A stretch of 64,000 nt of DNA. Origin: CAVUMR01 sp963742715 (GTDB taxonomy: Bacteria; Actinomycetota; Actinomycetes; Mycobacteriales; Micromonosporaceae). A program made the position numbers and the translations under genes. The notes beneath the pieces were generated by a model that was not told the DNA's origin, ran no database searches, and saw only the letters and a list, made by a program, of their open reading frames with translations. The DNA lies in NCBI GenBank assembly GCA_963742715.1, contig CAVUMR010000003.1, positions 372,001 to 436,000 of the forward strand, given 5' to 3'. The number at the start of each line of letters is the position of its first letter. The stretch's first letter is position 1. Of the stretch, positions 55,642-64,000 are shown piece after piece.

Positions 55642-56096
55642 TCCACGTCCTCCTTGAGTGTCTCGATGGTCTGCTTCGGGGCCGGCGAGATGGTCCGCAT
55701 GATCCGGCCGCCGGTCAATGCGAGCACGAGGGCGATCAGACCCCACACTCCGCCGACGATCAGCGTTGCCCAGCCGAGGCCGATCAGGCTGCCCAGCCCG
55801 AACGCGGCCGCGAAGCTCGCCAGCACCAGGAACATGTAGCCGGCGAAAGCCGCGACCCCGAACATGCCGGCGCCCTTGCCGGCTTTGATCGCCTCCACCT
55901 TGAGTTCGGCTTTGGCGAGCGCGACCTCCTGGCGGAACAGGCTGGAGAGGTCATCGAGGATGTCCTTCGCCAGGTCACCGATCGGCTTGTCGTGGTCGGA
56001 GGCGGCCCGGGACGACGCGGCGGAACCCGGATCCTGGCCGCCCGGGTCCGCACCGGCGGCGCGGCCCTTCCGGCGGTTCGGAAGCGTTATCGACAT
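55617..56096 (-). CDS. Phage holin family (DUF1469) membrane protein
   Basis: 159 residues. A polar N-terminus, an amphipathic helix (LSSLFRQEVALAKAELKVEAIKAGKGAG) and two long hydrophobic helices (FAGYMFLVLASFAAAFGLG and WATLIVGGVWGLIALVLALT) match the DUF1469/holin-3.6 family. It is a chromosomal envelope gene, not a phage gene here. The ATG is favoured over an in-frame TTG three codons earlier because GGAG has better spacing. Confidence 0.88.
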   Translation of the reverse strand: MSITLPNRRKGRAAGADPGGQDPGSAASSRAASDHDKPIGDLAKDILDDLSSLFRQEVALAKAELKVEAIKAGKGAGMFGVAAFAGYMFLVLASFAAAFGLGSLIGLGWATLIVGGVWGLIALVLALTGGRIMRTISPAPKQTIETLKEDVEWAKNLRN

Positions 56097-56192
56097 GGTG
56101 GTCAACTCTCCTTGGTAACCGTGCGGGAATCCTCTGGTCGCCCTGGTCTACCCGCGGCGACGCGGTAGCTCTGTGGGTGGACGGTGGCGGCG

Positions 56193-56480
56193 CTATCGGC
56201 GCAGGGTCCGGCGCAGCCAGCGGCCTACTCCGTACCCGACCAGCGCTACCGCGAGCAGCGCGGCGGCCGGACGGAAACCGGGCGCCGCGCGGACCGAGCG
56301 CAATGTCCTACCGGCATCGTGGATCGGGGACCGGCCGAGCTGAGCCGACCAGCCGGAACGCCGTCGCGGCGGGCCGGACACGACCTGACCGAGCGGACGA
56401 CGGCGAAGCCGGTACCGGGACGCCACGGCATGAGCTGTGTTCCCGTCGCGCAACCGGCTGGCGTCGAGTTCCTCCCCCAT
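56193..56480 (-). CDS. Small protein with C-terminal membrane helix
   Basis: 95 residues: a polar, Arg-rich N-terminus and one hydrophobic helix near the C-terminus (AAALLAVALVGYGVGRWL). I do not recognise a family. It is the first gene of the holin-DUF3618-YihY group on the same strand, 96 bp upstream of the holin-like gene. The ATG has GGGGAGGGGG upstream. Confidence 0.65.
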   Translation of the reverse strand: MGEELDASRLRDGNTAHAVASRYRLRRRPLGQVVSGPPRRRSGWSAQLGRSPIHDAGRTLRSVRAAPGFRPAAALLAVALVGYGVGRWLRRTLRR

Positions 56481-56535
56481 GTGTGCCCCCTCCCCTGCAC
56501 AAGCCTCCCACCGGCTGCCCACCTGTAGCGGCTCG

Positions 56536-56595
56536 TACCTGAAAGTCTCCTACCCGAGAGTCCCCTACCTGAAGGTCTTCGTACCCGAAGGTCAG
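56536..56595. repeat. Four 15-bp direct repeats upstream of the envelope operon
   Basis: Four units related to TACCTGAAAGTCTCC start at 56536, 56551, 56566 and 56582, about 55-115 bp upstream of the first gene of the operon. A position in the promoter or leader suggests protein binding sites, but coding minisatellites in this genome have the same period, so chance expansion is possible. Confidence 0.75.
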
Positions 56596-56680
56596 GACTC
56601 CATGCACAGCAAGTGGCCGGTCGTAACACGGCGGAATGGGGCACCACATCGGAATGCGGCGAAATGCGACGGGCCCGCGA

Positions 56681-57757
56681 TCAGTATTCGTGCGGTGGAC
56701 CCGGCGGTCCGGCCGTAGCGGCGTCGGTGCCGGGCTCCGGTGCCGTCCGCCCTTCGGCGGCACGGACCGCATCCGCGTACTCCAGCGCGGCCCGGCGCAG
56801 CGCGGCCTCGGCGTCCAGGCCCCGGCCGTGCCCGGCGGCGACCATCGCGAGCAGCGCCGCACCCAGGGCGCGTTCGTCGGTCGGCTCAACGGTCACGCCG
56901 GCCGGGCCGGCCGCCGGCGGGGCGACCGGCACCCCGGCCCGCTCCGCGCGGGACAGGAACTTCGCGGCCAGCGCCAGCGCCGGCTGGGACCGGGCGATGC
57001 CGTCCATCGCCGAGCCGCGCTGCTTCTCGGCCCGCTTGATCTCTTCCCAGTTCGCGTGTACCTCGTCGGCTCCGGTGACCGCGACCGTGCCGAAGACGTG
57101 CGGATGCCGGCGTACCAGCTTGTCCACCAGCGCCCCGGCCACGTCGTCGATCGACCAGCGCTCGTCCTCGGGCCGCTCCTCGGCCAGCCGGGCGTGGAAG
57201 GCCACCTGCAGCAGCACGTCGCCGAGCTCCTCGCGGAGCGCGTCGAGGTCGCCGTCGGACAGCGCGTCGTACGCCTCGTACGTTTCCTCGATCAGGTACT
57301 GGGCGAGCGACTCGTGCGTCTGTTCGGCATCCCACGGGCAGCCACCGGGCGACCGCAGCCGATCCATCACGGTCACCACGTCGAGCAGCCGGGCGCCGGG
57401 CGGATCCCACGACCCGTACAGCACCTCGAGTTCCGCACCCGACCGGCCGATCAGCCGCCGGCCGAGCTCGCGGGCCAGCGTCTCGTCGCCGTCCGGCCCG
57501 GACAGCCAGACCACGGCCGGGCTCTCACCATCCCCGGTGCCGTCGGTCTCGGCCGCCGCGAGCAGGGCATTCGACTGGTCGGCCGGGCTCTCACCGGTCA
57601 GGTGTACGTCGACTCCGACCGCGCGCAGCGCGGCGACCTGCGGCGACTCGACCGCCGCGTACACCGGCGCGGTTCGTACCAGGTCCCAGGCCTGCGCGCT
57701 CAGCAGTCCGGCCGGAAGCCGGGGTGAGGTGACGAGCAGGACGATCCGGCCGGTCAC
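56681..57757 (-). CDS. mazG: Nucleoside triphosphate pyrophosphohydrolase MazG
   Basis: 358 residues. The MazG catalytic region has CPWDAEQTHESL, EETYEAYDAL and EELGDVLLQVAFHARLAEE, the EExxE and ExxD metal-binding motifs. It hydrolyses noncanonical NTPs, sanitising nucleotide pools. A ~110-residue N-terminal tetrapyrrole methylase-like half (VVWLSGPDGDETL) is characteristic of long actinobacterial MazG. The GTG overlaps the SurA-like stop (GTGA). Confidence 0.92.
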   Translation of the reverse strand: MTGRIVLLVTSPRLPAGLLSAQAWDLVRTAPVYAAVESPQVAALRAVGVDVHLTGESPADQSNALLAAAETDGTGDGESPAVVWLSGPDGDETLARELGRRLIGRSGAELEVLYGSWDPPGARLLDVVTVMDRLRSPGGCPWDAEQTHESLAQYLIEETYEAYDALSDGDLDALREELGDVLLQVAFHARLAEERPEDERWSIDDVAGALVDKLVRRHPHVFGTVAVTGADEVHANWEEIKRAEKQRGSAMDGIARSQPALALAAKFLSRAERAGVPVAPPAAGPAGVTVEPTDERALGAALLAMVAAGHGRGLDAEAALRRAALEYADAVRAAEGRTAPEPGTDAATAGPPGPPHEY

Positions 57758-58512
57758 GGCCCGGTGTTCGCGCCCGCGCCCGGTCCGGTGGACGGCTTGT
57801 CGTTGTCGGGGGTACGCACGAAGCTGTCCGCGGCATCTCCGAGCGGCACCGTGACCGCCCCGCTGACCTGGCCGTACGACACCGGCACCGGATAGGCGGC
57901 GACGCGGTACCGCGGGTTGACCTCGACGTCGTACTTCTTCACCGCGTCGCGCAGTACCTTCCGCAGCGCCACCGCGTTACGCAGTGCCGGAATGTCGAGC
58001 TGGCTCTGCACCTGCGCGAACGGCGTACCGGGCGGAACGGCGCCGGCATCTACCAGCGAGTCGAACACCTCGTGCAGGTCGGCCGGGGACGGCTGCTGCG
58101 GGGAGAGCGAACCGGCCAGCGCGTTGAGGTATCCGGAGGACTCCGCGAGTACCCGGACCAGGTTGCTGTCCGCGGACACCCCGATCTGCTTCGCCAGGCT
58201 CTGGAAGTCCTGGCCGGGTACCCGGATGTGCCGCTCGTCGCAGACCCGGCGGGCGATCTCGCGCATCACGTACGCCCGGACGATCTCCTGGCGGGCCGAG
58301 CCGAACTTGTTCTGCAGCTGGTCGATGACCTGGTCCGGCACCTCGTCCAGAGTGCGCTCGACCTCGTCGGTGCTGATCCGGGTGCCGCTGACGAACACCG
58401 CGGTACCGGACTGGACCCGGCAGCCGGTCAGGCCGACCCCGACCACCACGGCCAGGGCCAGCGCGATCAGCACCCGGACGCGCCGGGGACGGGCGAGGTC
58501 AGACGTGCTCAC
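57754..58512 (-). CDS. SurA-like lipoprotein
   Basis: 252 residues. Lipoprotein signal (ALALAVVVGVGLTGC) with the Cys at about residue 30; then VNGTRIS-like (VSGTRISTDEVERTLDEV) and a helical region typical of the SurA N-terminal chaperone fold. The parvulin isomerase domain is missing or degenerate. It is expected outside the membrane, assisting folding of secreted proteins. It lies between mfd and mazG, a common actinobacterial order. The GTG has GGAGGAC 9 nt upstream. Confidence 0.85.
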   Translation of the reverse strand: MSTSDLARPRRVRVLIALALAVVVGVGLTGCRVQSGTAVFVSGTRISTDEVERTLDEVPDQVIDQLQNKFGSARQEIVRAYVMREIARRVCDERHIRVPGQDFQSLAKQIGVSADSNLVRVLAESSGYLNALAGSLSPQQPSPADLHEVFDSLVDAGAVPPGTPFAQVQSQLDIPALRNAVALRKVLRDAVKKYDVEVNPRYRVAAYPVPVSYGQVSGAVTVPLGDAADSFVRTPDNDKPSTGPGAGANTGP

Positions 58513-58580
58513 GGGTGCTGTCCTCCAGGTCCAAGAGAGTCCTGCCGGCGCAACTTTCTCACGCGCGGCGAGGGCGTTGA

Positions 58581-58645
58581 CCGGCGGGTCAGGCCCGTAC
58601 CCCCGGCGGATCAGGCCCGTCCCCCGGCGGGTCAGGAGCGGGCCG
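58581..58645. repeat. 21-22-bp tandem repeat, three copies, at the mfd stop
   Basis: Three copies of CCGGCGGGTCAGGCCCGT or variants start at 58581, 58603 and 58624. The mfd stop codon lies inside the third copy, so the array consists of duplicated mfd 3'-end sequence. Confidence 0.85.
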
Positions 58646-61600
58646 CGGCGAGTGCGGGCTGGTCCAGTACCCCGGTGATGAGGTCCCGGCACCAGTCCAG
58701 CAGGGCCGTGTCGCGCATCGGCTCGGCGGCCAGTCGCCCGGGCACCCGGCCGCTCCCGGTCGGTCGCGGCACGCTCACCGTGTCCAGGTTCGCCTTGTAC
58801 ACCGCGTTCGGGTACAGCCGGGACAGCCGCAGCTGCTTCGACTCGGGCAGCGGCATCGGGCTGAACCGCAGGTTGCGCCCCTGCAGCGACACCTCGGTCA
58901 GCCCGTACAGCCGGGCGAAGAGCCGGAACCGGGCCACCGCGATCAGGTTCGCCACCTGGTCCGGCGGCTCGCCGTACCGGTCGGTCAGCTCGGCCAGTAC
59001 CTCGTCCAGCGCGGCTGCGTCGCGTACCTCGGCGAGCTTGCGGTACATCTCCAGTCGCAGCCGCTCGACCCCGATGTACGAGTGCGGGATGTGCGCGTCC
59101 ACCGGCAGGTCGATCTTGACCTCGGTCGGGATCTCCGACTCCTCGCCTTTGAACGACTGCACGGCTTCGCCGACCATCCGTACGTACAGGTCGAAGCCGA
59201 CGCCCTCGATGTGGCCGGACTGCTCACCGCCGAGCAGGTTGCCGGCACCGCGGATCTCCAGGTCCTTCATCGCCACGTACATACCGGCGCCGAGCTCGGA
59301 GTGCTGGGCGATGGTGGCCAGCCGCTCGTGCGCGTGTTCGGTCAGCGGCTTCTCCCCGGGGAACAGGAAGTAGGCGTACGCCCGTTCCCGCGCCCGGCCC
59401 ACCCGGCCCCGGATCTGGTGCAGCTGGGACAGTCCGAGCAGGTCGGCGCGCTCCACGATCAGGGTGTTCGCGTTCGGGATGTCCAGGCCGGACTCCACGA
59501 TGGTGGTACAGACCAGTACGTCGAAGTCCCGCTCCCAGAAGCCGAGCATCACCTTCTCGAGCGCGTCCTCGCCCATCTGCCCGTGGCCGACCGCGACCCG
59601 GGCCTCGGGTACCAGCTCGCGGATCCGGCGCGCCGCCTTCTCGATCGACTCGACCCGGTTGTGCAGGTAGAACACCTGGCCGTCACGGAGCAGCTCGCGG
59701 CGGATCGCGGCGGTCACCTGCCGGTCGTCGTACGCCCCGACGAAGGTGAGCACCGGGTGCCGCTCCTCCGGCGGGGTGGCGATGGTGGACATCTCGCGGA
59801 TGCCGGTGATCGCCATCTCCAGGGTTCGCGGGATCGGCGTGGCGGACATGGTCAGTACGTCCACGTGCGCGCGCAGCGCCTTGAGGTACTCCTTGTGCTC
59901 GACCCCGAACCGCTGCTCCTCGTCCACGATCACCAGGCCGAGCTGCTTGAACCGGGTGGTCGGCTGCAGCAGCCGGTGGGTACCGATGACGATGTCGGCG
60001 GTACCGTCGGTGATCTTGCTCAGGGTCTCCTCGGTCTCGCGCGGGGTGCTGAACCGGGACAGGCTGCGCAGCTGTACCGGAAACTGGCCCATCCGCTCGG
60101 CGAACGTGTTCATGTGCTGCTGCGCGAGCAGCGTGGTCGGCACCAGGATCGCCACCTGCTTGCCGTCCTGTACCGCCTTGAAGGCGGCCCGCACCGCGAT
60201 CTCGGTCTTGCCGTAGCCGACGTCACCGCAGATCAGCCGATCCATCGGGATCGACCGCTGCATGTCGGTCTTCACCTCGTCGATGGCGGCCAACTGATCC
60301 GGCGTCTCGGTGTACGGGAAGGCGTCCTCCAGCTCCCGCTGCCACGGCGTGTCCGGGCCGAACGCGTACCCCTCGGACGCCTGCCGCGCGGCGTACAACC
60401 GGATCAGCTGGGCCGCGATCTCGCGTACCGCCTTGCGGGCCCGGCCCTTGGCCTTCTGCCAGTCGGTACCGCCCATCCGGTGCACGGTCGGGTGCTCGCC
60501 GCCGACGTACTTGGTGAGCTGGTCGAGCTGGTCGGTCGGCACGTACAGCCGGTCGCCGGGCTGGCCCCGCTTGCTCGGGGCGTACTCGAGTACGAGGTAT
60601 TCCCGCTGGGCGCCGGCCACGGTGCGCTGGGTCATCTCGATGTACTGGCCGATGCCGTGCTGTTCGTGTACGACGTAGTCGCCGGGCCGCAGCTCCAGCG
60701 GGTCGATCGTGTTGCGCCGCCGGCTCGGCATCTTGCGCATGTCCCGGGTGGACGAACCGCGACCGCCGGTCACGTCGTCGCCGGTCACGAGCGCGAACCC
60801 GGGCGCGTTACCGGTCGGCGGCAGGACGAAGCCGCGGCTCAGCACGCCGCAGCCGACGGTCACCGCGCCGGTCGCCGGTACCGTGGAGATCCGTTCCAGC
60901 AAGGATGCGCCGAGGTCGGCATCGCGCAGCACCTCGATCGCGCGTTGCGCCGGGCCGTGCGCCTCGAAAACCAGCGCCACCCGCCAGCCGGCCGCCACCC
61001 ACCCGTTGAGGTCGGCGACCACCTTGTCGGTGTCTCCGTGGTACAGCGGAACAGGCTCGGCCGAGGTCGCCAACGCCAGGCTGTCCTCGATGTCCGGCCC
61101 CACCCGCGGGGTCAGCTCCGGATCGAGCTCGGCCAACTCGTCGTCGATGGTGCGGATCGCGGGCGTGGCTTCGGTGGTACCGAACGGGCTCACCGACCAC
61201 CAGGCCAGGCCGAGGTCCGCCGCGGTCTGACCGACCTCGGCGAGACTGCGGAACGCCGCCGCGCCCAGGTCGATCGGGGCCTTCCCGCCGGCCGCGGCCG
61301 CCGCCCAACTGGCCTGCAGGAACTCCTCGCTGGTGGCGACCAGGTCGTGCGCGCGGGTACGGATCCGCTCCGGGTCGCACAGCACCACGTGGGTACCGGG
61401 CGACAGGCAGTTGACCAGCAGCTCGAGCCGCGGCCCGGTCCCCTCGACGTGGGTGCCCGGCTCCGGCAGCAGCGCCGGGGTGAGCGACTCCATGCCTTCG
61501 ACCGGGATTCCCTCGGCCAGCTTGTCCAGCATCTCGGCGAGCATCGGGTGCCGTTGCGCCAGCTCAGCCGCGCGGGCGCGTACCTCCGGGGTCAGCAGCA

Positions 61601-62348
61601 ACTCCCGGCACGGCGGCGCCCAGAGCCGGTCGGCCGGCTCCAGCGACCGCTGGTCGGCGACCGAGAAGTAGCGCAGCTCGGTGACCTCGTCGCCCCAGAA
61701 CTCCACCCGGATCGGGTGCTCCTCGGTGGGCGGGAACACGTCGAGGATGCCGCCGCGTACCGCGAACTCGCCGCGGGAGGTGACCAGGTCGACCCGGTGG
61801 TACGCGATGTCCGCGAGCCGCCGGGACACCTCGCCGAGATCGGCGGTACCGCCGTTGACCAGCTCCACCGGTGCCAGGTCGCCCAGCCCGGCCAGCTGTG
61901 GCTGCAACAGGCTGCGTACCGGCGCCACGATCACCCGGATCGGGCCGCGTACCGGGTCGCCGGGCTCCGGATGGGCCAGCCGGCGCAGTACGGCCAGCCG
62001 CCGGCCGACCGTGTCGCTGCGCGGGGACAGCCGCTCGTGCGGCAGCGTCTCCCAGGCCGGGTACACCACCACCTGCTCGGGCGGCAGCAGGCTGGACACC
62101 GCCGCGGCCAGGTCGTCCGCCTCCCGGCTGGTCGCGGTGACCGCCAGCACCGGGCGCCCGGCGCCACCCGCCGTCGGGTCACCCGGGTCGACGTCGCCGG
62201 CCAGCGCGGCCACGACGAACGGGCGCAGCGCCGGCGGCGCGGTCAGGTCCAGCCGGGCCGACTCGACCGCGCCGGCGCGGGCCAGGTCGCGGGCCCGGGC
62301 TAGGGCGGGGTCAGCGAGCGCGGCCGAGGTGAGCCCGGCGAGCTTCAT
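58632..62348 (-). CDS. mfd: Transcription-repair coupling factor Mfd
   Basis: 1238 residues, full length. Mfd removes stalled RNA polymerase and recruits UvrA. UvrB-like N-terminal module (YPAWETLPHERLSPR, VDVFPP-like ILDVFPPTEEHPIRVEFWGD), RNA-polymerase interaction domain (PGDYVVHEQHGIGQY), then a RecG-like helicase with Walker A GDVGYGKTE, Walker B IVDEEQRFG, motif III TMSATPIPRTL and motif VI QIRGRVGRARERAYAY. The C-terminal TRCF domain is present. The ATG has AGGAG 9 nt upstream. Confidence 0.97.
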   Translation of the reverse strand: MKLAGLTSAALADPALARARDLARAGAVESARLDLTAPPALRPFVVAALAGDVDPGDPTAGGAGRPVLAVTATSREADDLAAAVSSLLPPEQVVVYPAWETLPHERLSPRSDTVGRRLAVLRRLAHPEPGDPVRGPIRVIVAPVRSLLQPQLAGLGDLAPVELVNGGTADLGEVSRRLADIAYHRVDLVTSRGEFAVRGGILDVFPPTEEHPIRVEFWGDEVTELRYFSVADQRSLEPADRLWAPPCRELLLTPEVRARAAELAQRHPMLAEMLDKLAEGIPVEGMESLTPALLPEPGTHVEGTGPRLELLVNCLSPGTHVVLCDPERIRTRAHDLVATSEEFLQASWAAAAAGGKAPIDLGAAAFRSLAEVGQTAADLGLAWWSVSPFGTTEATPAIRTIDDELAELDPELTPRVGPDIEDSLALATSAEPVPLYHGDTDKVVADLNGWVAAGWRVALVFEAHGPAQRAIEVLRDADLGASLLERISTVPATGAVTVGCGVLSRGFVLPPTGNAPGFALVTGDDVTGGRGSSTRDMRKMPSRRRNTIDPLELRPGDYVVHEQHGIGQYIEMTQRTVAGAQREYLVLEYAPSKRGQPGDRLYVPTDQLDQLTKYVGGEHPTVHRMGGTDWQKAKGRARKAVREIAAQLIRLYAARQASEGYAFGPDTPWQRELEDAFPYTETPDQLAAIDEVKTDMQRSIPMDRLICGDVGYGKTEIAVRAAFKAVQDGKQVAILVPTTLLAQQHMNTFAERMGQFPVQLRSLSRFSTPRETEETLSKITDGTADIVIGTHRLLQPTTRFKQLGLVIVDEEQRFGVEHKEYLKALRAHVDVLTMSATPIPRTLEMAITGIREMSTIATPPEERHPVLTFVGAYDDRQVTAAIRRELLRDGQVFYLHNRVESIEKAARRIRELVPEARVAVGHGQMGEDALEKVMLGFWERDFDVLVCTTIVESGLDIPNANTLIVERADLLGLSQLHQIRGRVGRARERAYAYFLFPGEKPLTEHAHERLATIAQHSELGAGMYVAMKDLEIRGAGNLLGGEQSGHIEGVGFDLYVRMVGEAVQSFKGEESEIPTEVKIDLPVDAHIPHSYIGVERLRLEMYRKLAEVRDAAALDEVLAELTDRYGEPPDQVANLIAVARFRLFARLYGLTEVSLQGRNLRFSPMPLPESKQLRLSRLYPNAVYKANLDTVSVPRPTGSGRVPGRLAAEPMRDTALLDWCRDLITGVLDQPALAAARS

Positions 62349-62500
62349 GATCAGTCACTCCTGTACACGCATACACGCTAGAAACCCCCAAGACGCCGGA
62401 GGCGGGGGGTAGAAAATCCACCCTACGCCGGGGGTACGACCGGAGCAGGCGCGATAGGCAGCCAGCACCGCCGGACGCCGCCGGACCCACCCCGCCGCGC

Positions 62501-62567
62501 TTGGTGGGGCGAGTGGTCACGACACGCCGTACGCCTATCGGCGTGTCCCGACCGCCCAGCCCACCAA
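62501..62567. other. Nested inverted repeats upstream of mfd
   Basis: Outer arms TTGGTGGG (62501-62508) and CCCACCAA (62560-62567) enclose a perfect 9-bp stem GACACGCCG/CGGCGTGTC (62521-62547). It lies in the 284-bp gap between the ABC permease stop and the mfd start. It could be a protein-binding site or a structured RNA element; no gene is visible in the gap. Confidence 0.5.
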
Positions 62568-62584
62568 GCCAAAACGGACAGCGG

Positions 62585-62617
62585 GAGGGCGGGCCGCCCC
62601 CTCGGCGGCCCGCCCTC
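62585..62617 (-). terminator. Terminator of the ABC-2 transporter operon
   Basis: Perfect 13-bp stem GAGGGCGGGCCGC/GCGGCCCGCCCTC with a 7-nt loop, starting 16 bp after the permease stop; a T-rich GTTTTGG follows shortly downstream on the minus strand. Confidence 0.75.
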
Positions 62618-62632
62618 TGCGTCCTCAGCGGA

Positions 62633-63358
62633 TCAGCTGGTGTCGCCGGCCAGGCTGAACGAGCGGAGCCGCTCGATCGCGAGCGCCGTACCGGCCACGA
62701 TGAACGCCACGCTCATCACCACCGCCACCGGCAGCGACACCGTCCCGGTGAGCAGGCCGGTGTCGTTCATCCGGTCGACCATGGTCACCGTGTACTGCTG
62801 GACACTCAGCACCGCGCTGCCGTCCAGCAGGTTGCCGAGCAGCCCCTCCCACAGCAGTACGTACGCCAGGCCGGCCAGTACCGCGCGCCGGGTGAGGAGG
62901 CTCAGCGCCAGGAACACCGCGCTGTACGCGAGGCTGCCCACCACACACCCGACGGCGAGCGCGATCGCCAGCTTGGTCGAGCCGGCGACGAGCCCGGCGA
63001 CGAACATCGGCACGGCAACGACCGGCGCGGTAACCCCGAACGCCACCACCAGCTTGGACAGGACGATCTCGCGCCGTGGCAACGGCTTGGTGAGGATGTG
63101 CACCACCGTGCCGTCGTCGATCTCCGAGCCGATCACGCTGGTACCGATGATCAGCGCGGTGAGCGGCAGCACCACCGCGATCCCGAGCCCGTTGAGCAGT
63201 ACCGGCCCCCAGTCGGTGACCTCCACACCGCCGGCCCGACAGAGCACCGCGAGCCCGACCAGCAGCAACGGCAACGGAATCAGCAGCAATGACCGCCGCC
63301 GGCCGAGCAGTCCGCGCAACGTGATGCGCGCGATCGTGAGATTGACGAGAGGGGTCAT
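62633..63358 (-). CDS. ABC-2 type transporter permease
   Basis: 241 residues with about six transmembrane helices (LLLIPLPLLLVGLAVL, VVLPLTALIIGTSVIG, VTAPVVAVPMFVAGLVAG, LAIALAVGCVVGSLAYSAVF, VLAGLAYVLLWEGLLG, VVMSVAFIVAGTALAI). The IDDGTVVHILTKPLPRREIV loop after the second helix is typical of ABC-2 exporters of the NatB/CcmB-like type. It overlaps the ATPase stop (ATGA). The exported compound is unknown. Confidence 0.88.
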   Translation of the reverse strand: MTPLVNLTIARITLRGLLGRRRSLLLIPLPLLLVGLAVLCRAGGVEVTDWGPVLLNGLGIAVVLPLTALIIGTSVIGSEIDDGTVVHILTKPLPRREIVLSKLVVAFGVTAPVVAVPMFVAGLVAGSTKLAIALAVGCVVGSLAYSAVFLALSLLTRRAVLAGLAYVLLWEGLLGNLLDGSAVLSVQQYTVTMVDRMNDTGLLTGTVSLPVAVVMSVAFIVAGTALAIERLRSFSLAGDTS

Positions 63359-64000
63359 GACGCCACCAGGTACGAGAAGACGCTTTCCAGGGATTCATCG
63401 GACGGCTGCAGTACGTGGATCCGTATCTGTTCGGCCCGGGCCACCTTGGCCAGAGCGCGGGTGAACGAGCCGTAGTCACTCGCTCGTACCTGCAGACCGG
63501 GAGCGACCGCCACGGCGGCCGTCGCGCCGATCGGTCCCCGGCCCACCGCGGGCGTCACGGGGTTGGCCCCGCCACCGGAACCGAGGTCGACGCTGGCCAC
63601 CGAGCGTTCGGCCATCAGCGCGACCGCGAGTTTGCGGTCGTCGCTGGACCGGATCATGAACACGTGCGGCCGGTTGGTCATCAGCCGCCGGATCTGGCGG
63701 TAGTCGCCGGAAGCGGCCAGCCGGCCGGCCACCATCACCTGCACGGTGCCGGACAGCTGCTCGACCTCCTCCAGGATGTGCGAGCTGAACAGCACCGTGC
63801 GACCGGCGTCCGCCATCTCGTGCAGCAGGTCCATCATGTGCAGCCGCTGCCGCGGGTCCATCCCGTTGAACGGCTCGTCCAGCAGCAGCACCGCCGGATC
63901 GTGCACCAGCGCGGCGGCCACCCGGGCCCGTTGCCGCATGCCCTTGGAGTACGTCTCGATCCGCCGGTGCTGGGCGTCGACCAGGTCGACCGTCTCCATC
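63355..64000 (-). CDS. ABC transporter ATP-binding protein (partial)
   Basis: The C-terminal ~214 residues are visible; Walker A lies beyond the right edge. Signature YSKGMRQRARVAAALVHDP, Walker B VLLLDEPFNGMDP and switch LFSSHILEEVEQL are intact, identifying an ABC-2-type exporter ATPase. A ~90-residue C-terminal extension (RPHVFMIRSSDDRKLAV) follows the nucleotide-binding domain. It is translated just before the permease. Confidence 0.9.
   Translation of the reverse strand, partial: METVDLVDAQHRRIETYSKGMRQRARVAAALVHDPAVLLLDEPFNGMDPRQRLHMMDLLHEMADAGRTVLFSSHILEEVEQLSGTVQVMVAGRLAASGDYRQIRRLMTNRPHVFMIRSSDDRKLAVALMAERSVASVDLGSGGGANPVTPAVGRGPIGATAAVAVAPGLQVRASDYGSFTRALAKVARAEQIRIHVLQPSDESLESVFSYLVAS

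Noticed and set aside
55617..56096. Holin-like gene as evidence of a prophage
   Set aside because: Its operon partners are DUF3618 and YihY, a common chromosomal envelope cluster; no lysin, capsid or tail genes are present.
59082..62303. Plus-strand frame of about 1070 codons opposite mfd
   Set aside because: Pure antisense of mfd; no domain, no ribosome site, and composition typical of a shadow frame.

Overview
This is a 64-kb piece of a high-GC actinobacterial chromosome. Codon use, frequent GTG starts and frequent leaderless-looking starts fit that. Several genes are close to diagnostic for Actinobacteria: a mycothiol S-conjugate amidase next to a DUF4307 protein and greA, the eno-divIC-DUF501-ppx block, mfd and mazG, DUF397 and Scr1-type XRE regulators, DUF3618, and family 5 uracil-DNA glycosylase. 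The gene content resembles Micromonosporaceae; the genus cannot be fixed from the sequence alone.

Layout. 1-9.4 kb: an asparagine synthetase-like protein that has lost its catalytic motifs (cut by the left edge), a DUF255 thioredoxin-like protein, a membrane GGDEF-EAL protein, then mca, DUF4307 and greA. 9.5-15.3 kb: threonine dehydratase, a LOG-like protein, DUF2269, an amidase, cystathionine gamma-synthase and a HIT protein. 15.3-19.7 kb: a carbohydrate ABC importer whose two permeases are fused into one chain, its lipoprotein binding protein, and msrA. 19.8-28.3 kb: a membrane diguanylate cyclase, a divergent MarR/SDR pair with a palindromic operator, a phosphotransferase, an HtrA-like protease, cystathionine beta-synthase, DUF1232 and a PPOX protein. 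28.5-34.1 kb: two tandem SGNH hydrolases, a Bax-inhibitor family protein, an acetyltransferase, a secreted NlpC/P60 hydrolase and tRNA-Leu(UAA). 34.1-38.9 kb: a disulfide reductase with a divergent HxlR regulator, an NDH-2-like dehydrogenase and a retron-like reverse transcriptase. 39.2-43.9 kb: a DUF4129/MoxR/DUF58 membrane operon in which MoxR and DUF58 carry about ten small frame breaks. 44.0-48.3 kb: udg, ppx, DUF501, divIC/ftsB, eno. 48.5-56.5 kb: a lipoprotein, nudC, a lower-GC XRE/DUF397 island with a DUF6232-like gene, a DUF885 peptidase-like protein, and an envelope operon (small protein, holin-like, DUF3618, YihY). 56.7-64 kb: mazG, a SurA-like lipoprotein, mfd, and an ABC-2 exporter cut by the right edge.

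How it fits together. Much of the window is housekeeping, with a recurring thiol and sulfur theme: mca, msrA, the CxxC DUF255 protein, the disulfide reductase, cystathionine gamma-synthase and cystathionine beta-synthase. The most unusual features are the stand-alone retron-like reverse transcriptase, the fused permease, the asparagine synthetase pseudoenzyme, and a striking abundance of short tandem repeats. At least nine unrelated proteins carry in-frame 15-, 18- or 30-bp repeats, and several intergenic regions carry tandem copies of sequence that includes the end of the neighbouring gene. No CRISPR array, integrase, transposase or rRNA gene was seen.
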